Shown: piece by piece, positions 26,299 to 33,960 of the stretch
Position numbering within the stretch: position 1 is the stretch's first letter
Layout: each line of letters begins with the position of its first letter
Assembly (NCBI GenBank): GCA_027488985.1
Contig: JAIYAR010000005.1
Location: 229,594 to 293,593 of the forward strand
DNA length: 64,000 nucleotides
Source of the DNA: Comamonadaceae bacterium
GTDB lineage: Bacteria > Pseudomonadota > Gammaproteobacteria > Burkholderiales > Burkholderiaceae_C
Reading direction: 5' to 3'
Program-made: the position numbers and the translations under genes
Notes under the pieces: generated by a model
Seen by the model: the letters and a program-made list of their open reading frames with translations, nothing else
Databases searched by the model: none
What the model was told of the DNA's origin: nothing

Positions 26299-26856
26299 TT
26301 ACAGCGGAGTGGCCACGGTGATGGCCTTCCACGGGCCGGTGGACTGCCCGGCAGCCGATGCCCAGTACCAGGCGGACGTATCGGTAAAGCCTTGCCCTTG
26401 CGCGTCTTCAATGCGTTCACAGACGCGCACCGCGCGGCCACCGCGTTCGGCGATGAAGCAGCGCCAGCGGGTCTTGTCGGTGTGCTCTTCCAGCTGCTCG
26501 TTGCGGATGCGGTAGCCAAGGCCGCGGTAGCAGTCGGTGGCGGGGTGTAGCGTGCGGGTGGGCTGGGTCACGGTGCGCAGCACCAGCACTTGGTGGCCAT
26601 CGGTCATGCGCGCCAGCGTGCCGGGGAAGTGGCGTGCAAAGCGCAGCTCCACCTCGCTGAGTGCCAGGGGCCGCAACGGTGTGCCTTGCCACTCGGTTGG
26701 CAGCTCGTAGCTCTGTGTGGGTGTGCCTAGCTCTCGCGTTGCTGAGTGATCTACGATGGTTTGACCCAGGCTCCACAGAGCACACAAGGGCAGCAGGGCG
26801 GCCCACAGCGTCTTGTGCAGCACGCGGTTCATGAAATGATTTCTTAGCAAGTTCAT
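26299..26856 (-). CDS. Exosortase-associated periplasmic protein (EpsI-like)
   Basis: The product is 185 residues from the ATG at 26856, which overlaps the exosortase stop as ATGA, so the two are translationally coupled. It has one N-terminal hydrophobic segment (LWAALLPLCALWSLGQTIV). The body contains HPATDCYRGLGYRI and RVCERIEDAQGQGF. Size, position and topology match the EpsI-type partner proteins that accompany many exosortases, although direct sequence similarity is weak. It probably assists processing or positions the substrate. Confidence 0.65.
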   Translation of the reverse strand: MNLLRNHFMNRVLHKTLWAALLPLCALWSLGQTIVDHSATRELGTPTQSYELPTEWQGTPLRPLALSEVELRFARHFPGTLARMTDGHQVLVLRTVTQPTRTLHPATDCYRGLGYRIRNEQLEEHTDKTRWRCFIAERGGRAVRVCERIEDAQGQGFTDTSAWYWASAAGQSTGPWKAITVATPL

Positions 26857-27704
26857 GATGCGGCGCGCTCCGCAGTCATGGTGCGGCCCATGGTCCAGGC
26901 AATGCCACCGCACACCGCCGCCAGCACCAGCAGGCCCACTGCGTCATGTCCCCAAGCGGGCAGATGGGTGCCCGAGGCTTGGGCCGCCACCAACACGGTG
27001 TTGCGCAACACATTGCCCAGCAGTACCAGCACACCCACCACGGGTAATCGAAGCAGAAAGCGCCGGTTGGGCTGGCCTGTAGCCAGCGCAATCACGCAAG
27101 CGGTGAAGTACCCAAGCCATGCCATCTGCACACCCGAGCAAGGCGCGTCCACGATGATGAGCTGGCCATTCACGACCAGGCTGCTGCCCGTGCGTTCTAC
27201 GGTGTGGGCGACGGACAGCAACCAGCGGCTGGCTTCCGCTGTGACCACACGCAGCGGAAAGCCCGCATAGAACTGCAGCGAGGCCAGCAGCGGCAAAGAG
27301 AGCACGGACAGACCCAGTACCGGTGCGGAGGCTACACGCGCCGGCAGAAAGGCGATGAGCCCCGCGGCCACCGACAACAGGCCGATGAGCGCCACCACCA
27401 AGTCCGGCAACTGCTGGTGCAGTGCGGTGGTCAGCACCGCGCCCATAAGTGCAGCCATTTGAAAAGCCAGGCGTGGTGTGGGGCTCAGGTGGTGGCGGTG
27501 CTGCCACAGTAGTCCGGCCAGAGCCGCCAGGGCCAGTAGCCCCAGCGGGTCATCCGAGCCATCCACCATGCGCTGGCCCATCCACCACCAGGTGGGCCAC
27601 AGCGCCAGGGCCAGCAGGGCCAGCCAGCGCCATTCGGGTGCGGTATCGATGGCGATGCCGAAGCGCACGAATCGGGGCATGTGAATCAGGCGAGGCAGTG
27701 CCAT
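26853..27704 (-). CDS. Exosortase family transpeptidase
   Basis: The 283-residue integral membrane protein has about eight helices. The three residues of the exosortase active site are all present: Cys189 in VDAPCSGVQMAW, Arg234 in NVLRNTVLV and His253 in AWGHDAVG. Exosortases recognise PEP-CTERM tails, cleave them and transfer the protein to a surface carrier. The likely substrate is the PEP-CTERM VIT-VWA protein encoded 15 bases upstream. I cannot assign a named exosortase subtype. No exopolysaccharide genes are nearby, unlike typical EpsH loci. Confidence 0.88.
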   Translation of the reverse strand: MALPRLIHMPRFVRFGIAIDTAPEWRWLALLALALWPTWWWMGQRMVDGSDDPLGLLALAALAGLLWQHRHHLSPTPRLAFQMAALMGAVLTTALHQQLPDLVVALIGLLSVAAGLIAFLPARVASAPVLGLSVLSLPLLASLQFYAGFPLRVVTAEASRWLLSVAHTVERTGSSLVVNGQLIIVDAPCSGVQMAWLGYFTACVIALATGQPNRRFLLRLPVVGVLVLLGNVLRNTVLVAAQASGTHLPAWGHDAVGLLVLAAVCGGIAWTMGRTMTAERAAS

Positions 27705-27719
27705 GGCCGATCTTTCTGT

Positions 27720-29822
27720 TTAGCTTGTGTAGTGGTGAGCGCGACGGCGGCGATATGCCAGCATGGCCAACACCGACAGCGTCATCAACATCGCGCCCCA
27801 GGTGGCGGGCTCGGGCGTGCTGGGCACTTCAGCACCCAAGGCAGAGTTCTCCACACCTTGTGGCAAAGGCGAGGGTTGGTTCACGCTGGGGGTGTCGGCG
27901 GGCGCCTTGTTGCGCACGACTTGGTCCACGGCCAGGAAGCTGGTGTACTGGGTAAGCAGGCTGTACTTAAGGCCCAGATCGGTGATGGCGTCCTTGGCGG
28001 CGCTGCCGCCTTCCAGGGCTTCCTGGTCGCTGAGTGCGGCAATGCGGTGGCGGGCCCACAGGTGGCGCAGGGCGGCGGTGTCGGTGCTGGCGGCTGTGAT
28101 GGGCAGGCTGTTTTTCAGCGGGCCGTTGGCGGAATTACCGTCCACGATCAACGTGCCCTTGGCTTCTCCTTTCCATTTGCCAAACACGATGAGCGGGCGT
28201 TGGGCCAGCAAGTCGGGCAACTGGCGCGGTTCCACGTCGTACACGTCCAGGCCCTCAAAACGCACCTTCACATTGGTGAGCACGGGGGAGTCAATCATTG
28301 TGCGGAAGCGGGCCGCTTGTTCGGCGGCCTCGGCGGGTTTGGTGATGATGAAGGGTTCGCCCATGCCCGCACGGGCCAGGCCTTCCATGAGGTGGCGGTT
28401 CACGCTGGAGCCGATGCCGAACGAAAACACGTTGGCGCTGGAGAGGTTGTTGCGCACCAGCTCAAAGGCTTCGCGCTCCACAGTCACATAACCGTCGGTC
28501 ACCACCACCACGGTGCGCGAGGTGTCGGCGTTCTTGGGCTGCGCATAGACGCGTTTGAGCGCGGGGATCAGCTCGGTGCTGCCTCCGCCACCTTGTTGGT
28601 CAATGGTGCGGATGGCCTGGTCAATGTTGGCCTTGGTGGCGGGCACTGACGTGGGGTTCAAGAAGCTGTTGCTGCCCGAGAAAAGCAACACGTTGAAGGT
28701 GTCGCTGGGGCGCAGGCCGCCAATCAGCTCGCGCAACACGCCTTTGGCCGTGTCCAGTGGAAAGCCGTGCATGGAGCCTGAGATATCCACCACAAAGATG
28801 TACTCGCGCGGCGTGATGGCCGTAGCGGCCGGGGCCTTGGGCGGTTCCACCATGGCGAGGAAGAAGTTCTCGTCCTGGCCCTTGTAGAGCATCACGCCAG
28901 TCTCGATCTTGTCCCCGGCCAAGCGGTAGTTCAGGATGAAGTCGCGGTTGTTGGTGGGCTCGGCTGTGGGGTTCAGGCCCACCACGGTGGCGCCGCCCTG
29001 CTCGGTGTAGCTGCTGATGGTGTGCGAGCTGGAGCGCACCTCTTTCACACCAATGGGCGTGTTCAGCGTCACGTGGACATCAAACGCTGGCGCGGCTGCG
29101 CTGGTGGGCGTGTTCTGACCCTTCGGCATGATGGGCTGGGCCACCCAGGCAGCGTTGGCTTGGCTGCTCTGCGGGCTGTTGTAGCGCGGGCCCACCACGG
29201 TGGGGAAGACGAACTGGTAGTTGCCGTCGGTCGGCAGCAGCAACTCGGTGTAACGCAGCTCCACCTTCACGTCGTCGCCCGGCATGATGTTGGCCACATT
29301 CATCTGGAACACATTGGGCAGGTGCTGCTCCAGCAGCGCGGCGGTTTTGCCCTCTTGCTTGGCTGCTTCGTATTCGATCTTGGCCTGTTGCTTCTCGCGG
29401 ATTTTGGCGGTGATCAGGCGGTCCGCCAGGCGCACATTCATGCCATGCACTGCCGCGCGCGTGGAGCCGGGGAACACGTACTTGGCCTCGAAGGCGCGCT
29501 GGCCTTCGTTTTTGTAGGTCTGCACCACGGTCACGTCGGCAATCACGCCGCTGACCTTCACATTCACCTGGGTGGACTTGAGCGGCAACTGGTCTACGCC
29601 GGGGTTGTCGCTTTTGACGAAGAAGAAGGGGCTCTCGGTCTTTTGGCGAGGTGCGGCATCGCGGTCTTGCGCGTGGGCTGTGGGGCTGATGGCCAGCGCC
29701 ACAAAGCATGCGGCAGAGAGTGTGGTGGTGGCCAGCCAGAGCCAACGCGACAGACGCGCCGGAGGCTCAGTGGTGGCGGGTGGAGCCGCGTGTGCGGCAG
29801 CGGGATGGGTGGCAAATGCCAT
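27720..29822 (-). CDS. VIT- and VWA-domain surface protein with PEP-CTERM sorting tail
   Basis: A 700-residue protein with a long signal region (hydrophobic part WLWLATTTLSAACFVALAI, then PTAHAQ). A VIT domain (~residues 65-195) contains the ADRLITAKIREKQQAK stretch. A von Willebrand A domain has an intact metal-ion site (FVVDISGSMHG, ~residue 345). The C-terminal tail has STPEPATWGAML, a membrane helix and RRRR, i.e. a PEP-CTERM signal. It is the same architecture as the single LPXTG target of the marine proteobacterial dedicated sortase, with the tail changed to suit an exosortase. CreB boxes lie upstream. Confidence 0.92.
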   Translation of the reverse strand: MAFATHPAAAHAAPPATTEPPARLSRWLWLATTTLSAACFVALAISPTAHAQDRDAAPRQKTESPFFFVKSDNPGVDQLPLKSTQVNVKVSGVIADVTVVQTYKNEGQRAFEAKYVFPGSTRAAVHGMNVRLADRLITAKIREKQQAKIEYEAAKQEGKTAALLEQHLPNVFQMNVANIMPGDDVKVELRYTELLLPTDGNYQFVFPTVVGPRYNSPQSSQANAAWVAQPIMPKGQNTPTSAAAPAFDVHVTLNTPIGVKEVRSSSHTISSYTEQGGATVVGLNPTAEPTNNRDFILNYRLAGDKIETGVMLYKGQDENFFLAMVEPPKAPAATAITPREYIFVVDISGSMHGFPLDTAKGVLRELIGGLRPSDTFNVLLFSGSNSFLNPTSVPATKANIDQAIRTIDQQGGGGSTELIPALKRVYAQPKNADTSRTVVVVTDGYVTVEREAFELVRNNLSSANVFSFGIGSSVNRHLMEGLARAGMGEPFIITKPAEAAEQAARFRTMIDSPVLTNVKVRFEGLDVYDVEPRQLPDLLAQRPLIVFGKWKGEAKGTLIVDGNSANGPLKNSLPITAASTDTAALRHLWARHRIAALSDQEALEGGSAAKDAITDLGLKYSLLTQYTSFLAVDQVVRNKAPADTPSVNQPSPLPQGVENSALGAEVPSTPEPATWGAMLMTLSVLAMLAYRRRRAHHYTS

Positions 29823-29911
29823 GGAGCTTCTCCAATCGGCGTGCGGTATTGCACGGTGAAGAGAGCATCCCGCCGGGGGGAGAAGTCAGTTTGAAGCGGT
29901 TAGAGGCTTGT

Positions 29912-29938
29912 GTGAAGTTTGTGTGAAAACCGGGTGAA
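29912..29938 (-). promoter_or_regulatory. Tandem CreB boxes upstream of the VIT-VWA gene
   Basis: On the minus strand three TTCAC half-sites (29938-29934, 29927-29923, 29916-29912) recur every 11 bases, giving two overlapping TTCAC-N6-TTCAC elements. This is exactly the cre-tag bound by E. coli CreB and the related Aeromonas BlrA. The site is 90 bases before the VIT-VWA start codon, in the 142-base gap after the hypothetical gene that follows creC. Confidence 0.85.
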
Positions 29939-29964
29939 CAAGGATTTTCAGCAACAGCTGACAG

Positions 29965-30432
29965 TCATAAGTCAGCGCTCTGATTGGTGCTTTCAGCTAT
30001 CGGAGACAAATTGAGTTGCGCAAGGATGGCAAGGCACATTAGCCCCTGGCTTTTTCCGGTTCCTGGCATGTGCGCCGAAAGCATCTGTTCATTGGTAACC
30101 TCTCGCCATTCCTCAATTGACACAACTGTTGATTTGGCCTGGTTCAACTGAAGTTCCCATCGCCAAAAGCGTCGATCTACCGTGACGATAAGACCACTGT
30201 AGTGATCAACAAGGCCGACTGCGCTCAAGTCCTCGTACTCGAAGTCAATCGCTGTGGCCAAGTCGATCGAGCGTACTTCCAGAAATGCACGTATTGGTGA
30301 TGGAATTTCGTCCCTATGAGTACGAAACCACGTGGCTGCTTGGAGTAGCTTGTATTCCGAAACTGCGTTTTGCTCTGCCACATTGAGCTGACGTCGCTTC
30401 AAAAGACGCTCGATATCTGAAGGCGTTTTCAT
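29965..30432 (-). CDS. Hypothetical protein between creC and the exosortase operon
   Basis: The protein is 155 residues from the ATG at 30432, which has GAGCAAG upstream and follows the creC stop by 8 bases; an in-frame ATG at 30465 would overlap creC. It has no signal peptide or membrane segment. It is mixed helix/strand with FRTHRDEIPSPIRAFLEVRS and YSGLIVTVDRRFWRWELQLNQ. I recognise no family. The region is visibly richer in A/T than the genes on either side, suggesting later acquisition; it may simply be an insertion. Confidence 0.65.
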   Translation of the reverse strand: MKTPSDIERLLKRRQLNVAEQNAVSEYKLLQAATWFRTHRDEIPSPIRAFLEVRSIDLATAIDFEYEDLSAVGLVDHYSGLIVTVDRRFWRWELQLNQAKSTVVSIEEWREVTNEQMLSAHMPGTGKSQGLMCLAILAQLNLSPIAESTNQSADL

Positions 30433-30440
30433 GTTCTTGC

Positions 30441-31907
30441 TCAAGTAGCTCTGCGTGGCAACCACAACACCGCACTAGCACCCGAGCCCTCTTTTTCTGG
30501 CCGATTGCCCAATTCCACCTTCCCCCGGTGCAACGAAGCAATCTCTTTCACAAAGCTCAACCCCAGCCCCGTGCTCTTCTTCTTGGAGTGCGGGCGGGCG
30601 AGTGAGTAGAACTTCTCAAACACTTTGTCTTGCGCGTAGCCGGGGATGCCGGGGCCCTGGTCGCGCACGGTGATCTGGGCCCAGCGGCCTTGGACCTGCA
30701 AGCCCAGTTCAATGTGGCCGCCCTCCGGGGAAAAGTCCAGCGCGTTGTCCAGCAGGTTGCTGACCGCGCGGCGCAGCAAGAAGGGGTCGGCCTCCACGGT
30801 CACGTCTTCGCTGGCGGCCACGGTGATGCGGCAGCCGCGCTGCGTGGCCACGCCGTGGGATGCGTGTGCCAATTCGTCCAGCAGTGGGAGCAGTGCGACG
30901 GGTTGTACGGTGTCCAGCACGCGGCGGGTTTCCAGCGCGGTGAGCTCCATCATGCGGTCCACCATCTCCTGGATGCGCTGGGTCTCGCGCTGGATGTTGG
31001 TGAGGAAGCGCTGGCGCTGCGCTTCTTCCATGGGCTCCTGCAGCAGCTCGGCCGCACCGCGGATGGCGGACAGCGGGCTCTTCACTTCATGCGTGAGCGT
31101 CTGCACATAGTCGGCCACATAGTTGCGCCCGGCCAGCGCGTCGCGCATTTCGTCGTAGGCGGCGCGCATCAGGTCCCAGGCGCGGCGCAGCAGGCGGCCG
31201 GGGTGGAAGCCTTGTTGGGCCTTGATGTAGCGCGCGTAGTCGGCAATCAGGCCAAAGGGCCGCACCAGCCACATGGACACCATGACGGCCAGCACCAGCA
31301 CGGCTAGCACCGAGATCAGCCCCGCATAGAGCGTGCGGCTGCGCGCGGCGGCCACAAACTGGCCAAAGGTTTGCACCGGCTTGCCCACAGTGACGGCGCC
31401 AATGATTTCGCCGCTGCCCTCGCCTTGTGTATTGCTGGTCCAGCGCACCGGCGCGGCCATGTACATGACGGCGGTGTTGGGGTCGCCGGGAATATCCAGC
31501 GAGGTGCGGGCGCCGTATTCGCCTTTGAGCGTGAGCTGTACGTCGCGCCACTGCGAGAAGTCTTTGCCCTGCGACTGGCCGGTGGAGTCGTACAGCACGG
31601 TGCCGTTGCGGTCGGTGACGTAAGCGCGCAGCTCCACCTTGGTTTTGTTGACGCTGAAGATCTGGGCGCTGAACTCGCGGGCGTAGGCGGCTTTGAACAG
31701 GCTGTCCAAGCGCGCGGTGTCGATGGCGCCGTCGCGCACGTCTTGCTCGATGAGGGTGGCGAGCAGCTGAGAGGTTTCTACCAGCGACTCCTCTGCAGAC
31801 TCGCGGTAGCGCGGGTCCAGGTCGCTGACCACGCGGTAGAGCACGGCGGCCATGCCGATCGCATAGATCAGCAGCAGCCCGAAGAAGATGCGACTGCGTT
31901 TGCTCAA
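30441..31907 (-). CDS. creC: CreC-type sensor histidine kinase
   Basis: The 488-residue membrane kinase has two transmembrane helices (~residues 8-28 and ~197-215) flanking a periplasmic sensor domain. A HAMP-like linker follows, then the phospho-acceptor in TLTHEVKSPLSAIRGAAELL and the ATPase boxes (SNLLDNALDFSPEG, RDQGPGIPG, GLGLSFV). Sequence and pairing identify it as CreC. In E. coli and Aeromonas relatives it responds to metabolic state or to inhibition of low-molecular-weight penicillin-binding proteins. Its start overlaps the creB stop by 4 bases. Confidence 0.9.
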   Translation of the reverse strand: MSKRSRIFFGLLLIYAIGMAAVLYRVVSDLDPRYRESAEESLVETSQLLATLIEQDVRDGAIDTARLDSLFKAAYAREFSAQIFSVNKTKVELRAYVTDRNGTVLYDSTGQSQGKDFSQWRDVQLTLKGEYGARTSLDIPGDPNTAVMYMAAPVRWTSNTQGEGSGEIIGAVTVGKPVQTFGQFVAAARSRTLYAGLISVLAVLVLAVMVSMWLVRPFGLIADYARYIKAQQGFHPGRLLRRAWDLMRAAYDEMRDALAGRNYVADYVQTLTHEVKSPLSAIRGAAELLQEPMEEAQRQRFLTNIQRETQRIQEMVDRMMELTALETRRVLDTVQPVALLPLLDELAHASHGVATQRGCRITVAASEDVTVEADPFLLRRAVSNLLDNALDFSPEGGHIELGLQVQGRWAQITVRDQGPGIPGYAQDKVFEKFYSLARPHSKKKSTGLGLSFVKEIASLHRGKVELGNRPEKEGSGASAVLWLPRRAT

Positions 31908-32635
31908 AGTGTTTCCGGCAGTTCTTCGCTCAGCGCATAGCCGCTGCCTCGCAGGGTGCGGATGGGGTCGTGGCCGGGGGCCACGAGTTTGAGTTTGGCG
32001 CGCAGGGTTTTGATGTGGGCGTCTACCGTGCGGTCAAAGCTGTCGTTGTCGCCACCCCAGACCTGCAGCAACAGCTCGTCGCGCGTGAACACGCGGCCGG
32101 GCTTTTGCACCAGCAGGCGCAGCACGCCGTATTCATAGCGAGACAGCTCCAGCAGCTTGCCGTAGAAACGGATCTGGCGGCGCTCTTCGTCCAGTGCCCA
32201 TATGGCGGGAGTGTTTGCGGGTGCTGTCACAGCGGGTGCAGCAGTGGTCAAAGGCCGTGCACTGCGGCGCAGGATCGTGCGCACGCGGGCCACCAGTTCG
32301 CGGGGCGAAAAGGGCTTGGCGATGTAGTCGTCGGCGCCCAGCTCCAGGCCCACCACGCGGTCGATCTCGTCGCTGCGCGCGGTCAAAAACAGCATGGGCA
32401 CCTGCTTGCCACCGGGCAGGGCCTGCAGGCGACGGAACAGCTCAAATCCGTTCAGGTCGGGCAGGCCCACATCCAGTACGGCCAGTGCGGGCAGCTCGGC
32501 GCTGAACTGGGCAATGGCGTCTTCGGCAGTACTGGCCCACACGGGTGCAAAGCCGTCGGTGGACAGCACGTACTGCAGGGTGTCGGCAATGCCGGACTCG
32601 TCTTCAACAATGAGGATGCGCGGTTTCAGGGCCAT
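31904..32635 (-). CDS. creB: CreB-type response regulator
   Basis: From MALKPRILIVEDESG the product is 243 residues: a receiver domain (Asp pair VEDE, acceptor in LAVLDVGLPDLNG, Lys in IAKPFSPREL) and an OmpR-type winged helix (VFTRDELLLQVWGGDNDSFDRTVDAHIKTLRAKL). It should bind the TTCAC repeats at 29912-29938. The upstream part of the open frame (to 32698) is encoded by a dispersed repeat and is unlikely to be translated; an ATG at 32644 is a close alternative start. Confidence 0.9.
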   Translation of the reverse strand: MALKPRILIVEDESGIADTLQYVLSTDGFAPVWASTAEDAIAQFSAELPALAVLDVGLPDLNGFELFRRLQALPGGKQVPMLFLTARSDEIDRVVGLELGADDYIAKPFSPRELVARVRTILRRSARPLTTAAPAVTAPANTPAIWALDEERRQIRFYGKLLELSRYEYGVLRLLVQKPGRVFTRDELLLQVWGGDNDSFDRTVDAHIKTLRAKLKLVAPGHDPIRTLRGSGYALSEELPETL

Positions 32636-32665
32636 GGGTGGCATTGTGGCGTAAAAATGGGCTCT

Positions 32666-32707
32666 AGCGCCCGTCGAATGTGCGCGAGCAGCTATCAATT
32701 ACGTAGC
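32666..32707 (+). repeat. Comamonadaceae-type intergenic repeat, copy 3
   Basis: Contains AGCGCCCGTCGAATGTGCGC and the hairpin part GCTATCAATTACGTAGC. It lies between creB and cueR, and the last codons and stop of cueR (32699-32701) fall inside it. Confidence 0.85.
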
Positions 32708-33145
32708 AATTTGGCTGTCGCCCGCCAGGTCATCGAGGATGGGGCAGTCCGGCCGGTCGTCGCCGTGGCAGCAGTGCAACAGGGTGGAGAGCGTGCGCTG
32801 CATGGCCTGCATAGCGGCGATGCGCTCGCTGAGATCGTCCATATGCTTTTGGGCGATCTTCTTGACGTTGGCGCTGGCGCGGCGCTTGTTTTGCCACAAG
32901 CCAACCAGCTCGCCGATCTCGGCCATGGAGAAGCCCAGGTCGCGGCAGCGCTTGATGAAGCGCAGGGTGTGCACATCGGCCGCGCTGAACAGCCGGTAGC
33001 CACTGTCGGTGCGCGTGACATTGCCCAGCAGACCCAGCGACTCGTAATGCCGCAGCATCTTGGCGGATACGCCGCTTTGCCGGGCAGCCTCGCCGATGTT
33101 GACGGGCTGGCCGTACAGCGTTGCTGGCTTAGTCTTTGACGGCAT
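32699..33145 (-). CDS. cueR: Copper-responsive MerR-family regulator CueR
   Basis: The 148-residue protein has the MerR winged helix (NIGEAARQSGVSAKMLRHYESLGLL), a dimerisation helix and the Cu(I)-binding loop CCHGDDRPDCPILDD. The two loop cysteines and the Ser/Ala pattern are typical of CueR. I chose the ATG at 33145 (MPSKTKPATLYGQPVNIGEAA), which overlaps the end of copZ by 17 bases. It activates the two promoters at 33354-33384 and 33924-33954. Confidence 0.93.
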   Translation of the reverse strand: MPSKTKPATLYGQPVNIGEAARQSGVSAKMLRHYESLGLLGNVTRTDSGYRLFSAADVHTLRFIKRCRDLGFSMAEIGELVGLWQNKRRASANVKKIAQKHMDDLSERIAAMQAMQRTLSTLLHCCHGDDRPDCPILDDLAGDSQIAT

Positions 33146-33326
33146 AGCCCTCTTCGGCAATCGCCTTGGCAAGGATATCGCGGGCTTGGGTGGATTCGAT
33201 TTCCACCAAGTTGGCGCTGCGGTCGATCTTCACTTGGGCTTGGGGGTCCGCATCCTTGATGGCGCGGGTTACGGCCTTCTCGCAATGGCCGCAGGTCATG
33301 CCGGTAACGGTAAAGGTCTGGTTCAT
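33129..33326 (-). CDS. copZ: Copper chaperone (heavy-metal-associated domain), CopZ
   Basis: This 65-residue ferredoxin-like domain carries GMTCGHCEKAV, the CxxC copper site. It delivers Cu(I) to the CopA pump and perhaps to CueR. It is the first gene of a copZ-cueR operon driven by a CueR-type promoter, with CAGGAG upstream of the ATG. Confidence 0.95.
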   Translation of the reverse strand: MNQTFTVTGMTCGHCEKAVTRAIKDADPQAQVKIDRSANLVEIESTQARDILAKAIAEEGYAVKD

Positions 33327-33353
33327 GGTGACTCCTGAAAGGTAAATAGAAGC

Positions 33354-33384
33354 ATTGTGAACCTTGCCATGGTGGGAGGGTCAA
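33354..33384 (-). promoter_or_regulatory. CueR-activated promoter of copZ-cueR
   Basis: On the minus strand TTGACC (33384-33379) and CACAAT (33359-33354) are -35 and -10 elements with the long 19-base spacer typical of MerR-family promoters. The spacer contains the dyad CCTCCCACCATGGCAAGG, nearly identical to that in front of copA. Confidence 0.88.
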
Positions 33385-33471
33385 GTGCCTGTGTCAGTGG
33401 CCTGCCACTCTTTGGGCACACAAAAATGCACGTAAGCTTGTTTTTCCATGGGTTGAAGAGGAGAGGTTCAT

Positions 33472-33927
33472 TTGGACATCATCAAAGCCACGGTTGAAGA
33501 CGCTCCGGCCATCAGTAGCCTGATCGGTAGCGTGGCCCGTTTCTTCACTTTGCAGCCGGATGGAGCGGGTGCGGAAGATTTTCTGAAGACGATTTCGCCC
33601 GGCGCTGTGGCCGGCTACTTGGCAGATCCGCGCTTCTCGTATTTCAAGGCGGTTGACAACGGCACGCTGGCGGGTGTCGTGGCAGTGCGTGAAGGCAGCC
33701 ACGTGTATCACTTGTTTGTGGACGAGTCATTCCAGCGCCAAGGCTTGAGCCGGTTGCTGTGGGACCATGCCCGTATGGCTGTGGGCGAAGCCAACCCGGG
33801 TTACTTCACGGTCAACTCCACGCCTTATGCCCAGCCGGTGTACGAACGCTTCGGGTTTGTGGCCACCGGACCGCGGGTGGAGACCAAAGGCATTGCATTT
33901 GTGCCCATGCGTTGGGTAGCCGCTTGA
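33472..33927 (+). CDS. GNAT-family N-acetyltransferase
   Basis: A 151-residue acetyltransferase with the acetyl-CoA loop in FVDESFQRQGLSRLLWDHARMA (the R/QxxG/A motif is QRQGLS) and the typical YERFGFVATGPRVE ending. The start is TTG, supported by GAGGAGAGG 7-15 bases upstream. It is wedged between the copZ and copA promoters, and its stop codon overlaps the copA -35 box by four bases. Substrate unknown. The fold suggests a small-molecule or protein amine acceptor; a role in copper response is only suggested by location. Confidence 0.87.
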   Translation: MDIIKATVEDAPAISSLIGSVARFFTLQPDGAGAEDFLKTISPGAVAGYLADPRFSYFKAVDNGTLAGVVAVREGSHVYHLFVDESFQRQGLSRLLWDHARMAVGEANPGYFTVNSTPYAQPVYERFGFVATGPRVETKGIAFVPMRWVAA

Positions 33928-33954
33928 CCTTCCCACCATGGCAAGGCCTAAGCT
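33924..33954 (+). promoter_or_regulatory. CueR-activated promoter of copA
   Basis: TTGACC (33924-33929) and TAAGCT (33949-33954) are separated by 19 bases containing TTCCCACCATGGCAAGG, the same dyad as in the copZ promoter. Transcription starting seven bases after the -10 box would begin at or next to the copA ATG (33961). Confidence 0.88.
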
Positions 33955-33960
33955 TGCACC

